Numbered from the stretch's first letter, positions 1 through 8,575 are shown. The stretch: DNA of 64,000 nucleotides from JAWLAT01 sp041395325 (GCA_041395325.1 JAWLAT010000026.1:1-64000), one strand, 5' to 3'. Notes: a model not told the origin generated them from the sequence alone. Made by a program: numbers and translations.

Positions 1-375
1 GATGCGTTGAAGGACCGCTTCGAGGCCGGGCAGATCCACAGCGTCGAGTTTCTCAAGCAGCTGTTGGAGATCGCCAAGGAGACGCTGCAAGCCGAAAAGG
101 AAACACCGCCCGAGGAAGACGAAGACCGCGGCAAGGCGGCACTGACCGAGCTGTTCAACGAGGTCAAGACCGCCGAGACCCCGATCATGGTCGAACGCGT
201 GGTCGCGGACATCGACGAAATCGTGCGCCTAGTCCGCTTTCCCGGCTGGCAAGGCACCCAGGCCGGCGAGCGTGAGGTCAAGAAGGCGCTACGCAAGGCG
301 CTGTTCAAATACAAGCTGCATGCGGATGAGGAGCTGTTTGAGAAGGCTTTTGGCTATATCCGGGAGTACTACTGA
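1..375 (+). CDS. hsdR: Type I restriction endonuclease subunit R, C-terminal end (partial)
   Basis: The frame is open from the first base of the window and ends at TGA 373-375, so only about the last 124 residues are seen. The helical tail, with the motif VRFPGWQGT followed by a lysine-rich helix and an ending in GYIREYY, is the usual C-terminus of HsdR, the ATP-dependent translocase/nuclease subunit of type I restriction complexes. The nuclease and helicase motifs lie outside the window. In-frame TTG at position 7 is not a start. hsdM and hsdS presumably lie upstream. Recognition rests on the C-terminal domain alone. Confidence 0.8.
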   Translation, partial: DALKDRFEAGQIHSVEFLKQLLEIAKETLQAEKETPPEEDEDRGKAALTELFNEVKTAETPIMVERVVADIDEIVRLVRFPGWQGTQAGEREVKKALRKALFKYKLHADEELFEKAFGYIREYY

Positions 376-405
376 GTAGCGTGAAAGACTGAAGACGAGG
401 ACGAC

Positions 406-972
406 GTGCATACCGCAAACTATGACCATACCGTTGCATTCCAGGAAGCGCTCGGCATCCGCGACGCAACATGGATCTTGGGAAAGGCCGACAGGGAACT
501 CGAGCGATATCACTCGGCGGCCGATGTTGATTCCCGCCTAGACGCATTGCTGAATTTCTGTAGCAGCGTCATCGCCCTGGAGGACTGGGCACTGCCAGAA
601 GGAGCGGATGAAGCTACATGGCGAGCAAGCCTCCGATCGGAATCGACAGCCCACGCTTTCGTCGTGCTGATCGCTTTGATCGCGAAACACCGACGCCTTC
701 GGGACGGACGCTTCTCTCGACTTCGATTCGAAGCTGGTCGGATTGAAGTCTGGTCAGAAGAACCCACGCCAAACAGCATTCTTCAGTACATCTCCGACGC
801 GATGCCCAGTGCTGAAGTTGTGAGTGTTCGTACCAACATCGATGACGACGAGATCGCTGGTTACAGCGTTACGATCGACCTCCACGGGCTCACGCGAGAA
901 GGTAGATTGATCCCGTTAGAAACCGTCATGAGGGAAGCCCTGGAGTCTTGGCGTGAGCGCTTGACTGGATGA
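406..972 (+). CDS. Hypothetical protein, 188 aa, downstream of hsdR
   Basis: I do not recognise this family. The frame starts at GTG 406, 30 bases after the hsdR stop, with a purine-rich GACGAGG just upstream as ribosome binding site. The protein is soluble, acidic to neutral, mainly helical in its first half and probably beta/alpha in its second half (ending SVTIDLHGLTREGRLIPLE). No signal peptide or membrane segment is visible. Its position between a restriction subunit and a mobile module suggests accessory-island cargo, possibly linked to defence, but nothing in the sequence proves that. Confidence 0.6.
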   Translation: MHTANYDHTVAFQEALGIRDATWILGKADRELERYHSAADVDSRLDALLNFCSSVIALEDWALPEGADEATWRASLRSESTAHAFVVLIALIAKHRRLRDGRFSRLRFEAGRIEVWSEEPTPNSILQYISDAMPSAEVVSVRTNIDDDEIAGYSVTIDLHGLTREGRLIPLETVMREALESWRERLTG

Positions 973-1060
973 CTCGTGTCGCGCTCGCTGTGGAGATTGA
1001 ACATGCGCCCAGGCAAGTAGCGCGCTTCACCTGGCGAACGAAGAGCAGGTCAGTCGATCA

Positions 1061-2100
1061 ATGGGCAAGACAAGCAAGCTGTTCCAGCTGAAGGAATGGG
1101 TCACCCTCGACGAGGCAGCAGCCTTTCTGGGCGAGCTTCTGGAAGAGAGGGTGGTCGTTGCCGACGTTCTGCGCCTTGCCCTCGATGGAAAGCTCGTGCT
1201 CTCGGTGCACCTGGTCAACAAGCAACCCGCGAGGCGAGCGCGTCTGGTTCCGCTGTCTGAGTGCAAGTGGCATCCGCTTGACGTTCAGGCCTTCAAGGCG
1301 ACATTTCCTGAGCTGCCCCTATCGCGGTCCCGCACGTTGGCGGAACTGCACGAAAGCTGCCCGGGGCTGCAGGAGAAGATCGACAGCAAGGAGATCGTTC
1401 TGCTCCCCGATGCCGTCCGCTATTCCGAAGATGACCAATGGTTCGACGTTGACCCGGTGCAGAGAACCATCCAGGGCGTCTGGAACCTGGTGACGATCGG
1501 TGGCGACCACTTCGATGTGCGGCAGCGCTATCAGGAAACCATCGGAGGTACCGTGGTTTCCTCATCGAAGGAAGGTGAGACATTTGTGGAGCGGGGCGGT
1601 GAGTACTACCAGCTCCTTGAGTCTGACGACCTCAATTCGCGCGTCAGGGTTGCGCGCTCAGCTGGAACAATTGCGGGCGCGCATTCGCGACGAGCAGATT
1701 CTGCACGATGAGGCGATCACTTGCTGGAAATCCATTGGCGAGATCGTCAGAGGCTGCTCGACAGGGGCCCAGGCTATTCCCCAGCTTCGAAGCTGCCCAG
1801 GGACGCCGTGCTGGTCGTGGCGACCGAGGCACTTAGAATGCTTGCGAGCACACCGAAGGAAGTGGCTCAGGAGAAGCGAAGCCACTAAGCAAGCGGTCAG
1901 AGACCGCGCTGCTTAACATTGTCGGCGGACTGCTGGACCTGCTCCTTGGCACGAGCCCGGCTGGCAAGCCTCTCTCGGTCTACAAAGACAAGGCAGCGGT
2001 CATCGATGCGCTGCTAGCCGCCCATCGCGGCAAGCCGGGCATTTCCCAGCGTAACCTCGACGACAAGCTCTACGCGGCCCAGCGCAGTCTTTCCGACTGA
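1061..2100 (+). pseudogene. Frameshifted island gene of unknown function
   Basis: One protein can be followed from ATG 1061 to TGA 2098-2100 only by changing frame three times. It runs in frame 2 (KLFQLKEWVTLDEAAAFLG...) to about 1635, in frame 3 (LRAQLEQLRARIRDEQ) to about 1750, in frame 2 again (LLDRGPGYSPASKLPRDAVL) to about 1878, and in frame 1 (KPLSKRSETALLNIVGGLLD ... KPGISQRNLDDKLYAAQRSL) to the end. The joined product would be about 345 residues: an N-terminal DEAAxFL helical domain, a coiled coil, and a C-terminal DNA-binding-like segment. Its place before an AlpA gene and an integrase fits the cargo of an integrative element. It is either a decayed gene or an assembly with indels. 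Confidence 0.6.
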
Positions 2101-2190
2101 CTGCAATTGCAGTCGTTCCAACTGCAATTGCGGTGATTTCCCGCAGACGTGTCATAACAATCGGGTCGGCCTGTCCAACCGGAGCCGACC

Positions 2191-2424
2191 ATGTCCGACC
2201 CGAACCGCATTGCCATCGAGATCATTCGCCGCCGCACACTAGAGGTCCGGGTGGGTCTGACGCGCAGCACGATCTACGACAAGATCAACCCCAAGTCGCC
2301 GCGCTACGACCCGACCTTCCCCAAGCCGGTCCGGCTCGGTGGTAACAGCGTCGGTTGGGTCGCGTCGGAAGTGGATGCCTGGCTGGAACAGCAGATCCAG
2401 GCCAGCCGCAGCACGGACAGCTGA
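2191..2424 (+). CDS. AlpA-family regulatory protein (excisionase-like)
   Basis: A small 77-residue protein from ATG 2191 with GGAG about 10 bases upstream. The core motif VGLTRSTIYDKINP followed by FPKPVRLGGNSVGWVASEVDAWLEQQ is the winged helix-turn-helix signature of the AlpA/MerR-like phage regulators. These activate excision or integrase transcription in prophage-like elements. It sits three genes upstream of a tyrosine recombinase, the usual arrangement for an integrative island. A pair of direct repeats of CTGCAATTGC lies shortly upstream (about 2101-2131) and may be its binding region or part of the promoter. Confidence 0.85.
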   Translation: MSDPNRIAIEIIRRRTLEVRVGLTRSTIYDKINPKSPRYDPTFPKPVRLGGNSVGWVASEVDAWLEQQIQASRSTDS

Positions 2425-2426
2425 CC

Positions 2427-2934
2427 ATGCCGGCGTCCCGCGCTCGAACCCACCGGCGGCTGCCCAGTCCGCACCGGGTGAAGATCCATCGCAACTACAC
2501 CATCGGCGAAGCCGCCGATCTGCTCGGCAAGCACAAGAACACCGTGCGGGAATGGATCCGGTGTGGGCTGCCGGCACTGACCGAACAGCGGCCGACCCTG
2601 ATTCTAGGCAGTGACTTGCGCGCCTACCTGACGAAGCGGCGGAAGTCGAACAAGCAGCCCTGCAGGCCAGGTGAGCTCTACTGCCTGCGCTGCCGCGCCG
2701 CCCCGCCGGCCGGCTGGCGACATGGTCGATTTTCTGCCCCTGACCCCGACCAACGGCAACCTGATCGGACTCTGCTCGACCTGCGACACCTGGATGTACA
2801 GGCGGGCGACGAAGTCGAAGCTGGCGACCGTTGCGGGTGACTTGGAAGTCCAGTTCGTGGAGGGGCAGCCACACATAGGCGAGAGCAGCTACCCCTCCGT
2901 GAACAGTGACTTCAAGAGGAGCGATCGACCATGA
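2427..2934 (+). pseudogene. HTH / zinc-ribbon element protein, frameshifted
   Basis: It starts at ATG 2427, two bases after the AlpA stop. The first part (HRVKIHRNYTIGEAADLLGK then HKNTVREWIRCGLPAL) is a helix-turn-helix that follows frame 3. From about 2700 the matching continuation (RPAGDMVDFLPLTPTNGNLI, GLCSTCDTWMYRR, QPHIGESSYPSVNSDF) is in frame 1 and ends at TGA 2932-2934, overlapping the integrase start as ATGA. The cysteine pairs YCLRC and CSTC, on either side of the frame change, would form one zinc ribbon. A one-base insertion or two-base deletion near 2695-2705 separates the halves. The family recurs beside integrases of gammaproteobacterial islands. Confidence 0.7.
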
Positions 2935-4031
2935 GGAAACACAACGCCGCAAACGAGCGCATCAAGCGCAAGTATCTCCAGTTCCTGAAGGAGGCCAAGC
3001 AGAAGGACGAGGCCAGCATCGACGCCGTTGCCGCCGCGCTGGCGCGCTTCGAAGCCAGTACCAGCTACCGGTCCTTCAAGGACTTTCACCGCGAGCAGGC
3101 CATCGCCTTTAAGAAGCGCCTGGCTGGCGTAGCCGGGTCCGAGAAGGCCCTGAGCAAGTCCACCCAGTACGCGATCCTGGCGCACCTGAAGCGCTTCATC
3201 GAGTGGCTGTCGCGGGAGCCGGGCTACACCAGAAAGGTCCAGTACTCCGACGCCGAGTACTTCAATCTGTCCGAGAAGGACTGCCGCATCGCCACCGCCC
3301 GCCGCGAGACCTCAGGGCCGACGCTGGAACAGGTTCGGCATGTGATCGGCACGATGCCGGCCGGCACCGACATCGAGCTGCGCAATCGAGCGCTGGTCGC
3401 CTTTGTCTTGCTGACGGGAGCCAGAGACAACGCCGTGGCGTCAATGAAGCTGAAGCATGTCGACATCACCCGATACCGCGTGATGCAGGATGCCAGGGAC
3501 GTCCGGACCAAGTTCGGCAAGACGTTCACGACCGTGTTCTTCCCGGTTGGCGAGGAAGTTCGCGCCATCGTGGTCGAGTGGGTCAAGCATCTGCGGGAGA
3601 AGCTCCTCTGGGGCGACAATGACGCGCTGTTCCCGCGAACACACGTCGAAGTCGGCGCGGGCAATCAGTTCGCTGCAACCGGGCTGGAACGGGAGAACTG
3701 GAGCAACGCGAACCCAATACGCCAGATCTTTCGCCAGGCCTTCGAGCAGGCCGGGCTGCCGTACTTCAACCCACACAGCCTGCGCAAGACGCTCGTCGCC
3801 CTCGGCATGGAGCGCTGCACGACGCCCGAAGCGTTCAAGGCCTGGAGCCAGAACCTCGGGCATGAGGGTGTGCTGACCACTTTCATGAGCTATGGGACGG
3901 TGTCTGAGAGCCGGCAGGCGGAGTTGATCGCGGATATGAGCGATGATGGTCAGCCGAAGCCCAGCTTTACACTGGATCAGCTCGCAAGATTCCTCCAGCA
4001 TTCAGGCGTTTCGATCACGCCGAGCCCGTAA
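2931..4031 (+). CDS. Tyrosine-type site-specific recombinase (integrase)
   Basis: 366 residues from ATG 2931. The N-terminal 95 residues form a core-binding SAM-like domain (ST.YAILAHLKRFIEWL) and the rest a tyrosine recombinase catalytic domain. Candidate active-site residues are R165 (LTGARDN), a lysine near 194-197, H282 and R285 (PHSLRK), H311 (NLGHEG) and the nucleophile Y321 (FMSYGT). All are present, so the enzyme looks intact although two genes beside it are frameshifted. It is the last gene of the AlpA/HTH/integrase module and probably moves this island. I could not see att direct repeats or a tRNA target next to it. Confidence 0.9.
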   Translation: MRKHNAANERIKRKYLQFLKEAKQKDEASIDAVAAALARFEASTSYRSFKDFHREQAIAFKKRLAGVAGSEKALSKSTQYAILAHLKRFIEWLSREPGYTRKVQYSDAEYFNLSEKDCRIATARRETSGPTLEQVRHVIGTMPAGTDIELRNRALVAFVLLTGARDNAVASMKLKHVDITRYRVMQDARDVRTKFGKTFTTVFFPVGEEVRAIVVEWVKHLREKLLWGDNDALFPRTHVEVGAGNQFAATGLERENWSNANPIRQIFRQAFEQAGLPYFNPHSLRKTLVALGMERCTTPEAFKAWSQNLGHEGVLTTFMSYGTVSESRQAELIADMSDDGQPKPSFTLDQLARFLQHSGVSITPSP

Positions 4032-4044
4032 GCGCAATTCGTGG

Positions 4045-4533
4045 TTAGAAGGCTGAGCCCGCGAGGCTTCCGATGAGAGCCGCGCCAGCCGTTGCCATCG
4101 GCAGCCACCAGCGGCGTTCTCTCTCGTGTTCCAGAGCGCGCGCGTGCAGATCAATGGCAGTCCGCAGCAGCGCCTGGATATCGTCGGAGCCGAGCGCTAC
4201 CCGGGACAATGGACGCGTCTCGTCGGATGACAATGCGGCATACTCTTCCGCTGTCAGCACTCGCCCCAATTTGACGTCGTAGCGCTTCGGATACTGGCGT
4301 CTCCAGACCAGAGATACCTTGGTCTTGGTGCTGTCGATGCGAAAGAACTCGGGGTGTTGTTCGAACACGGCCTTCCAGTGGTCTGCCTTCGCCTTATCAC
4401 CGCAAATGCGGTCGGACCAACTCGCGAAGTCGCGTTTGTACTGCTTGTATGTCCCCAGGCATTGAATCGCAGCGAGCACATCGGCGAGACGGTGGCCTGT
4501 GAGATAGGGTGATTTCCCCTTCTTTCGCTTCAC
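4045..4533 (-). CDS. Hypothetical protein with C-terminal membrane anchor
   Basis: 162 residues starting at GTG 4533 with GGGGAG about 8 bases upstream. The N-terminus is very basic (VKRKKGK). The middle looks like a small soluble domain (GTYKQYKRDFASWSDRICGD, HPEFFRIDSTKTKVSLVWRR). The last 21 residues (WWLPMATAGAALIGSLAGSAF) form one hydrophobic segment, so this is probably a C-tail-anchored inner-membrane protein. The gene is convergent with the integrase, only 13 bases apart. I do not assign a function. Proteins of this shape often accompany phage-like integrases. Confidence 0.6.
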   Translation of the reverse strand: MKRKKGKSPYLTGHRLADVLAAIQCLGTYKQYKRDFASWSDRICGDKAKADHWKAVFEQHPEFFRIDSTKTKVSLVWRRQYPKRYDVKLGRVLTAEEYAALSSDETRPLSRVALGSDDIQALLRTAIDLHARALEHERERRWWLPMATAGAALIGSLAGSAF

Positions 4534-4755
4534 TGCTCAGCTCCCCATTTTGGTCATCGTCTAGGTTGACATGATCAAACAGTTCGACCCACCGAGCCAC
4601 CTGGTTGTCTGCGCCCGAGGAAACCCACTTAGTTGATCGACTCGGGCCGACGCCCCCTGCGTGCCGCGCCCGTCTCGATCGGGAGGTTTGGTGCCGAACT
4701 CGGTTTGCATGGTCATCAAGTTGCTGATCCTTGGTGAGCGTTTTCGCTGCTTCGT

Positions 4756-4779
4756 AAACCACGTGCTTGCGCGTGGTTT
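4756..4779. promoter_or_regulatory. Inverted repeat 1 upstream of abiEi
   Basis: A perfect 8-base inverted repeat, AAACCACG (4756-4763) and CGTGGTTT (4772-4779), with 8 bases between. It lies about 24-47 bases upstream of the likely abiEi start. AbiEi proteins are known to repress their own operon by binding two inverted repeats in the promoter, so this is a good candidate operator. The match to the specific AbiEi consensus was not tested. Confidence 0.6.
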
Positions 4780-4791
4780 GCCAAAGGCATA

Positions 4792-4816
4792 TTTTGCTCA
4801 TCATGAGTGAGCAAAA
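4792..4816. promoter_or_regulatory. Inverted repeat 2 overlapping the abiEi start codon
   Basis: A perfect 9-base inverted repeat, TTTTGCTCA (4792-4800) and TGAGCAAAA (4808-4816), separated by 7 bases that contain the ATG at 4803. Together with the repeat at 4756-4779 it makes the two-operator layout known for AbiE autoregulation. As RNA it would form a hairpin hiding the start codon, so it could also act on translation. Confidence 0.6.
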
Positions 4817-5627
4817 GACGCCAAAGCTAAACCGCCTGCTGCAGGAGCTGGGCGACTCCGACCTGGCGTCAGCACACTGGCTGCGGGCTCAGGGCTATTC
4901 CAGCAGCCTGCTCGTTCGCTATGTGCGCAGTGGTTGGCTCACGGCGCCGGCCCGCGGGGTCTACTCGATCCCCAGAGCCACGCTGCATTGGGCGGGTGTG
5001 GTGCGATCGCTGCAGCTGCGTGAGGACTTGCGCCTGCACGTGGGTGGGCGCTTTGCGCTGGGGTGGCGCGGGCATCAGCAGTACCTGCGACTCGGAGCGC
5101 CGGATGCGGTGACGCTGTACGGTCCGGACCGTCTGCCTGGCTGGGTCGCGAAACTGCCGATTCCCGAGCGCTTCCTTCACTGCGGCCGGGGACCATTTCC
5201 GCCAACGCCGCTGTCGTTCGCCGGGGAAACCGGCGACGAACGGCTCTTCGAGCGTGGCCTGACACTGGAGGCGGATGACAAGCCTTCGGCTCAAGGCATC
5301 GTCATGGCCAGCAACGAGCGCGCGATGCTGGAGCTGTGCGACGAACGACCTGGCACGGCGCAGATCCTCGAAGCCGACGCGGTGATGCAGGGGCTGGGCG
5401 GATTGCGGCCAGATCTGGTCAGCCATTTGCTGCGCCAATGCACCAGCATCAAGGCCAAGCGTCTGTTCCTGGCCCTGGCCGAGCGCTACCAGCACGCCTG
5501 GACGGCCCGGGTTTCACTCGACGGCGTCGAGCTGGGCAGCGGCAAGCGGGCTCTGGTCACCGGTGGCCGGCTGCATCCGAAGTACCACATCACGCTGCCA
5601 GAGGCGCTCGATGAGCACCTGGGATAG
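4803..5627 (+). CDS. abiEi: Type IV toxin-antitoxin antitoxin AbiEi
   Basis: 274 residues from ATG 4803. A longer TTG start at 4767 falls inside the upstream inverted repeat and is less likely. An N-terminal winged-helix domain (about residues 1-80: LNRLLQELGDSDLASAHWLR then VRYVRSGWLTAPARGVYSI) is followed by a longer AbiEi C-terminal domain. AbiEi is the DNA-binding antitoxin and autorepressor of the AbiE phage-abortive-infection system. Two perfect inverted repeats sit at its promoter. The stop overlaps the start of the toxin gene by 17 bases, the usual coupled arrangement. Confidence 0.85.
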   Translation: MSEQKTPKLNRLLQELGDSDLASAHWLRAQGYSSSLLVRYVRSGWLTAPARGVYSIPRATLHWAGVVRSLQLREDLRLHVGGRFALGWRGHQQYLRLGAPDAVTLYGPDRLPGWVAKLPIPERFLHCGRGPFPPTPLSFAGETGDERLFERGLTLEADDKPSAQGIVMASNERAMLELCDERPGTAQILEADAVMQGLGGLRPDLVSHLLRQCTSIKAKRLFLALAERYQHAWTARVSLDGVELGSGKRALVTGGRLHPKYHITLPEALDEHLG

Positions 5628-6555
5628 GCGCTATCAGGATCGCGTCAGCCTGCTGGTGCAGATCCTGCCGCTGCTCGATACCGAACCGCGCTTCGCGCTC
5701 AAGGGCGGTACGGCGATCAACCTGTTCGAGCACGAGATGCCGCGGCTGTCGGTCGACATCGACCTCACCTGGTTGCCGATGCAGGACTACCGGGAGGACG
5801 CTGGGCAGATCGGCGAAGCGCTGGACGCACTGGCAACCCGCCTCGCCGCGCCGCCATTGCGTTTGCAGGTCCAGCCATCAGCGGCCCAAGGTGCGGACAC
5901 GATCAACCGCCTGATCGCCAGCCGCGGCCGCGCCCAGGTCAAGATCGAAACGACCCCGGTCATGCGTGGCACGGTGCATCCGGTCCGGCGCATGGATCTG
6001 CGGCCCACTGTCGAAAGGGCCTTCGGATCGGCCCAGGTCCAGGTACTGCACTTCGCCGATCTCTATGCCGGCAAGCTCGCCGCCGCACTCTCCCGCCAGC
6101 ATCCGCGCGACTGGTTCGATGTCAGCTTGCTGCTCGACTCCGGCCGACTGGACCAGGCGCTTTGGCGGACTTTCCTGGTCTATCTCGCGGTCAGCCCAAA
6201 GCCAGCAGCCGAGATGCTCGCACCCGGTGAACCGGTCGACTTTGCCGAGGTGTTCGACCGCCAGTTCCGCGGCATGAGTGCCGAACCGATCACCGCCGAT
6301 GCGCTGCTGCAATCGCGCGCACAGCTGCTCGATCACATTCCCTACTTGATGGACAGCGCAGCCTGCGCGTTCCTGCTGTCGCTCGAACGCGAAACGCCCG
6401 ACTTCGACCTGATCGGCCTGCCACAGGCGGCTCGGCTTCCAGGTGTCCGCCGCAAGCTGCAGAACATGGCGCAGCGCAGCGCTGCCAAGAGGAAGGCTGA
6501 CTACCGGCAGCTGGTGGAGACGCTGGAGCGGCTAGCGGGGAATGGGCGCAGATAG
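5611..6555 (+). CDS. abiEii: Type IV toxin-antitoxin toxin AbiEii (nucleotidyltransferase)
   Basis: 314 residues from ATG 5611, overlapping abiEi by 17 bases. Nucleotidyltransferase motifs are present: KGGTAINLF (residues 31-39), then SVDIDLTW (47-54) with the two metal-binding aspartates D49 and D51, a QVKIE strand near the middle, and [20 protein letters not shown] carrying the conserved lysine and RDxFD element. AbiEii-type toxins of the DNA polymerase beta fold modify tRNA and stop growth after phage infection. All visible key residues are intact, so the toxin should be active and dependent on AbiEi for control. Confidence 0.88.
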   Translation: MSTWDRRYQDRVSLLVQILPLLDTEPRFALKGGTAINLFEHEMPRLSVDIDLTWLPMQDYREDAGQIGEALDALATRLAAPPLRLQVQPSAAQGADTINRLIASRGRAQVKIETTPVMRGTVHPVRRMDLRPTVERAFGSAQVQVLHFADLYAGKLAAALSRQHPRDWFDVSLLLDSGRLDQALWRTFLVYLAVSPKPAAEMLAPGEPVDFAEVFDRQFRGMSAEPITADALLQSRAQLLDHIPYLMDSAACAFLLSLERETPDFDLIGLPQAARLPGVRRKLQNMAQRSAAKRKADYRQLVETLERLAGNGRR

Positions 6556-6634
6556 CCGTTTTGCGGCAGTTGGAATGGCACCACTGGTATCTTTGCGCAA
6601 TGACCTGATCGGTCGAGCAGCCATCCACAGACCC

Positions 6635-7357
6635 ATGAACTTGATCGCCACTGTGACCGACACGGACCTTGAACGACTTGACCACTTCCTGACTTCGGAA
6701 TGCGTCCCTGAGGCCGCGATGGATGTTTCGACGCTGGAAGGCTTCCTGACGGCGCTGGTCATCGGTCCGGAAGTGGTACTGCCCTCGCAGTGGCTATCCT
6801 GGGTGTGGGATCTGGAGAATGGCCGCGACGAGGTCGAGTTCGAGAGCCATGAACAAGCCCAGGAGATGATCGGGTTGATCATGGGTTTGATGAACCGCAT
6901 CGCCACGACCTTCCACAGTGACCCAAACGCCTTCGAGCCGGTCTTCTACCGCAGCGCAGCCTGGGGTGCGGCCGAATGGTGCGAGGGATTTCTGCTGGCC
7001 ACGGTGCAATTCAACGCACAAGCGTGGGCGGGGCTGTGGGCACAGGACGGCGCCAGCAAGATTGGCCAGCCGGAGCACGGCGGCCTGATCACCCCCTTCT
7101 TGCGTCTGGGTGACGAAGCCGGATTCGAGATCACCCGGAAAGCGGGTGACGCTGAACGCTGGGTCGACGCCATCGTGCCTGCGCTGGTCAGCATTCATGG
7201 GTACTGGCTGCAACGGCGCAGCCACGGCCGCTCGATGCCACGGGCGACTTCCACGGTACGCAGGGAGACCCCCAAGGCAGGACGCAATGATCCCTGCCCC
7301 TGTGGCTCGGGGCTGAAGTTCAAGAAGTGCTGTGGGCAAGCGAAGACGCTGCACTGA
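6635..7357 (+). CDS. YgfB/YecA-like (UPF0149) protein with SEC-C zinc motif
   Basis: 240 residues from ATG 6635; the frame is open back to 6542, but the family usually begins with a short segment like [19 protein letters not shown]. An all-helical UPF0149 domain comes first ([20 protein letters not shown], then [17 protein letters not shown]). The last 20 residues contain a SEC-C zinc-binding motif, [18 protein letters not shown], also found at the end of SecA and in many accessory proteins. It lies 79 bases after abiEii on the same strand. Its job is unknown; the SEC-C tail suggests binding to a ribosome or protein partner. Confidence 0.8.
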   Translation: MNLIATVTDTDLERLDHFLTSECVPEAAMDVSTLEGFLTALVIGPEVVLPSQWLSWVWDLENGRDEVEFESHEQAQEMIGLIMGLMNRIATTFHSDPNAFEPVFYRSAAWGAAEWCEGFLLATVQFNAQAWAGLWAQDGASKIGQPEHGGLITPFLRLGDEAGFEITRKAGDAERWVDAIVPALVSIHGYWLQRRSHGRSMPRATSTVRRETPKAGRNDPCPCGSGLKFKKCCGQAKTLH

Positions 7358-7414
7358 TCAGCGGCGAGCGCCGTTCTCCCTGGAATCCACTGATGCAAGC
7401 GCGAAGGAAACAGA

Positions 7415-7843
7415 TCAGCGGCCGTGCGCCGTCCAGAACTCTGCAGGGGTCACGATGGGGTAGCCCGGAGCCAGCGCCAGCAGATCCTTGTCGCCACTGA
7501 TCAGGTAGTCGACTGAGTCTGCCTGTTGGGCGGCCAGCAGGGTGCCGAGTACAGGTTGATCCTTCTCATCGCGCAGCTCGGAGGCATCTGCGGTCAGGGG
7601 CTCAACGGTCTCGGCCAGGATCGACAGCATATCCACCAGATCGTCGATCTCAGTCGCAGACAGCCCATGCCGATGTGCCAATCGGGGCAGCACCCTGCGC
7701 AGCTCGTCCAGGATGTAGGTTGACAGCCATACCTCGATGCCGCCCTGCCGCCAGGCGTCGAGGATCTTTCCGGGGATGCTGGCGGGATAGGCGAGGCCCG
7801 AGAGCAGGACATTGGTGTCAAGGACCACGCGCAGCGTGGGCAT
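7415..7843 (-). CDS. PIN-domain toxin (VapC-like ribonuclease)
   Basis: 142 residues. The PIN acidic residues are visible: D9 (VVLDTNVLLSG), E47 (YILDELRRVL), D95 (DEKDQPVLG) and D118/D120 (LISGDKDLL). The form with RVVLDTNVLLSG and a late ISGDKDLL belongs to the PIN group annotated as putative toxin-antitoxin toxins (COG1569-like). Such proteins are Mg-dependent ribonucleases. The antitoxin gene lies 6 bases upstream, so the two form a typical operon with antitoxin first. Confidence 0.88.
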   Translation of the reverse strand: MPTLRVVLDTNVLLSGLAYPASIPGKILDAWRQGGIEVWLSTYILDELRRVLPRLAHRHGLSATEIDDLVDMLSILAETVEPLTADASELRDEKDQPVLGTLLAAQQADSVDYLISGDKDLLALAPGYPIVTPAEFWTAHGR

Positions 7844-7849
7844 GGAGGA

Positions 7850-8131
7850 TCAGCCTGACATGGCCGAGCTACGCGTTTCAGCGACAGCCGCCTCGATCTC
7901 GGCCAGACCCTCGGCTAGAGGCACGTCTGCAAACCCAGCCTCGATGCGGGCGGCGAGTGCGTCAAACCTCGCCTGCATGCGTCGGATGCGCGCGAACAAC
8001 TGCGCATCCACCAGGGCGGCGACCGCCTTGCCGTCTTTCTTGATCAGGACGCTGTCGTGGCGGTACTGCACCTGGTTCAGCATTTCGCCCAGCTTCTGGC
8101 GAAAGTTGACTGCGGTGGTTTCGGTAATCAT
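7850..8131 (-). CDS. Phd/YefM-type antitoxin
   Basis: 93 residues from ATG 8131; the frame is open further upstream but only this start fits the family. The N-terminus (MITETTAVNFRQKLGEMLNQ, then RHDSVLIKKDGKAVAALV) is the Phd/YefM DNA-binding fold. The C-terminal half (residues 45-93) is a long charged and alanine-rich helix that would wrap the PIN toxin. A perfect palindrome lies 12 bases upstream of the start and is the likely autoregulatory operator. It is transcribed ahead of the toxin. Confidence 0.88.
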   Translation of the reverse strand: MITETTAVNFRQKLGEMLNQVQYRHDSVLIKKDGKAVAALVDAQLFARIRRMQARFDALAARIEAGFADVPLAEGLAEIEAAVAETRSSAMSG

Positions 8132-8143
8132 CGCGCGACTCCA

Positions 8144-8163
8144 ATCATGTTGACCAACATGAT
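8144..8163. promoter_or_regulatory. Palindromic operator of the Phd-PIN operon
   Basis: A perfect 9-base inverted repeat with a 2-base centre: ATCATGTTG-AC-CAACATGAT. It lies just upstream (12 bases) of the antitoxin ATG on the minus strand. Phd/YefM antitoxins repress their own operons through short palindromes in this position, so it is a strong operator candidate. Confidence 0.7.
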
Positions 8164-8212
8164 CAGTATGGTTTTGGAGCTTGGCCTGGGTCAACTGAAA
8201 GGCCAAGAGCGA

Positions 8213-8260
8213 CCCCTCCCCGACCCTCCCCTCCGTGGCTGCGCCACGCAAGGGAGGGGG
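8213..8260. repeat. GC-rich hairpin repeat, copy A1
   Basis: Starts CCCCTCCCCG, then CCCTCCCCTCCG, a short variable loop, and CGCAAGGGAGGGGG. The arms pair into a hairpin. An almost identical element lies at 35720-35765 (1 mismatch over 23 bases on the left arm, 14 of 14 on the right). Confidence 0.65.
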
Positions 8261-8510
8261 GCCGAGATTGCGGCCGTCGGCGGTCTTGGGACTCGGCGCC
8301 GTTTCCACTGAGCCACGCGCGCTTCGCCTCCCTGGCGCCACCCGCCAGCATTGCCCCTCCATCGCGCCGAGCGCGTTCGTCGTGCGCGGCGTGTCGGCGG
8401 CAGTCGTAAATCGCACACTTGTGGCAGCTGAATTTTGCTCACTTTCGCCATCTTGGCTTCCTCCGCCCCGCGCGTTCGTCCCTTCCTTGGTGTTCCCCGT
8501 TGCCGCGCCG

Positions 8511-8575
8511 CTCTTCACCTCCCCTTGCGCTGCGCAGCAGCCTCAGGGGGAGGCCGGGAGGGGGTCTGCGCTTTT
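8511..8575. repeat. GC-rich hairpin repeat, copy B1
   Basis: CTCCCCTTG ... AGGGGGAGGCCGGGAGGGGG. Its reverse complement resembles copy A1, so A1 and B1 form an inverted pair. The right arm matches 35880-35900 with one mismatch in about 21 bases. Confidence 0.6.

Noticed and set aside
2931..4044. tRNA gene as integrase attachment site
   Set aside because: No cloverleaf or T-arm sequence GGTTCGAATCC is visible near the integrase.
4767..4802. TTG start for abiEi at 4767
   Set aside because: It lies within inverted repeat 1, and the ATG at 4803 better matches the family N-terminus.
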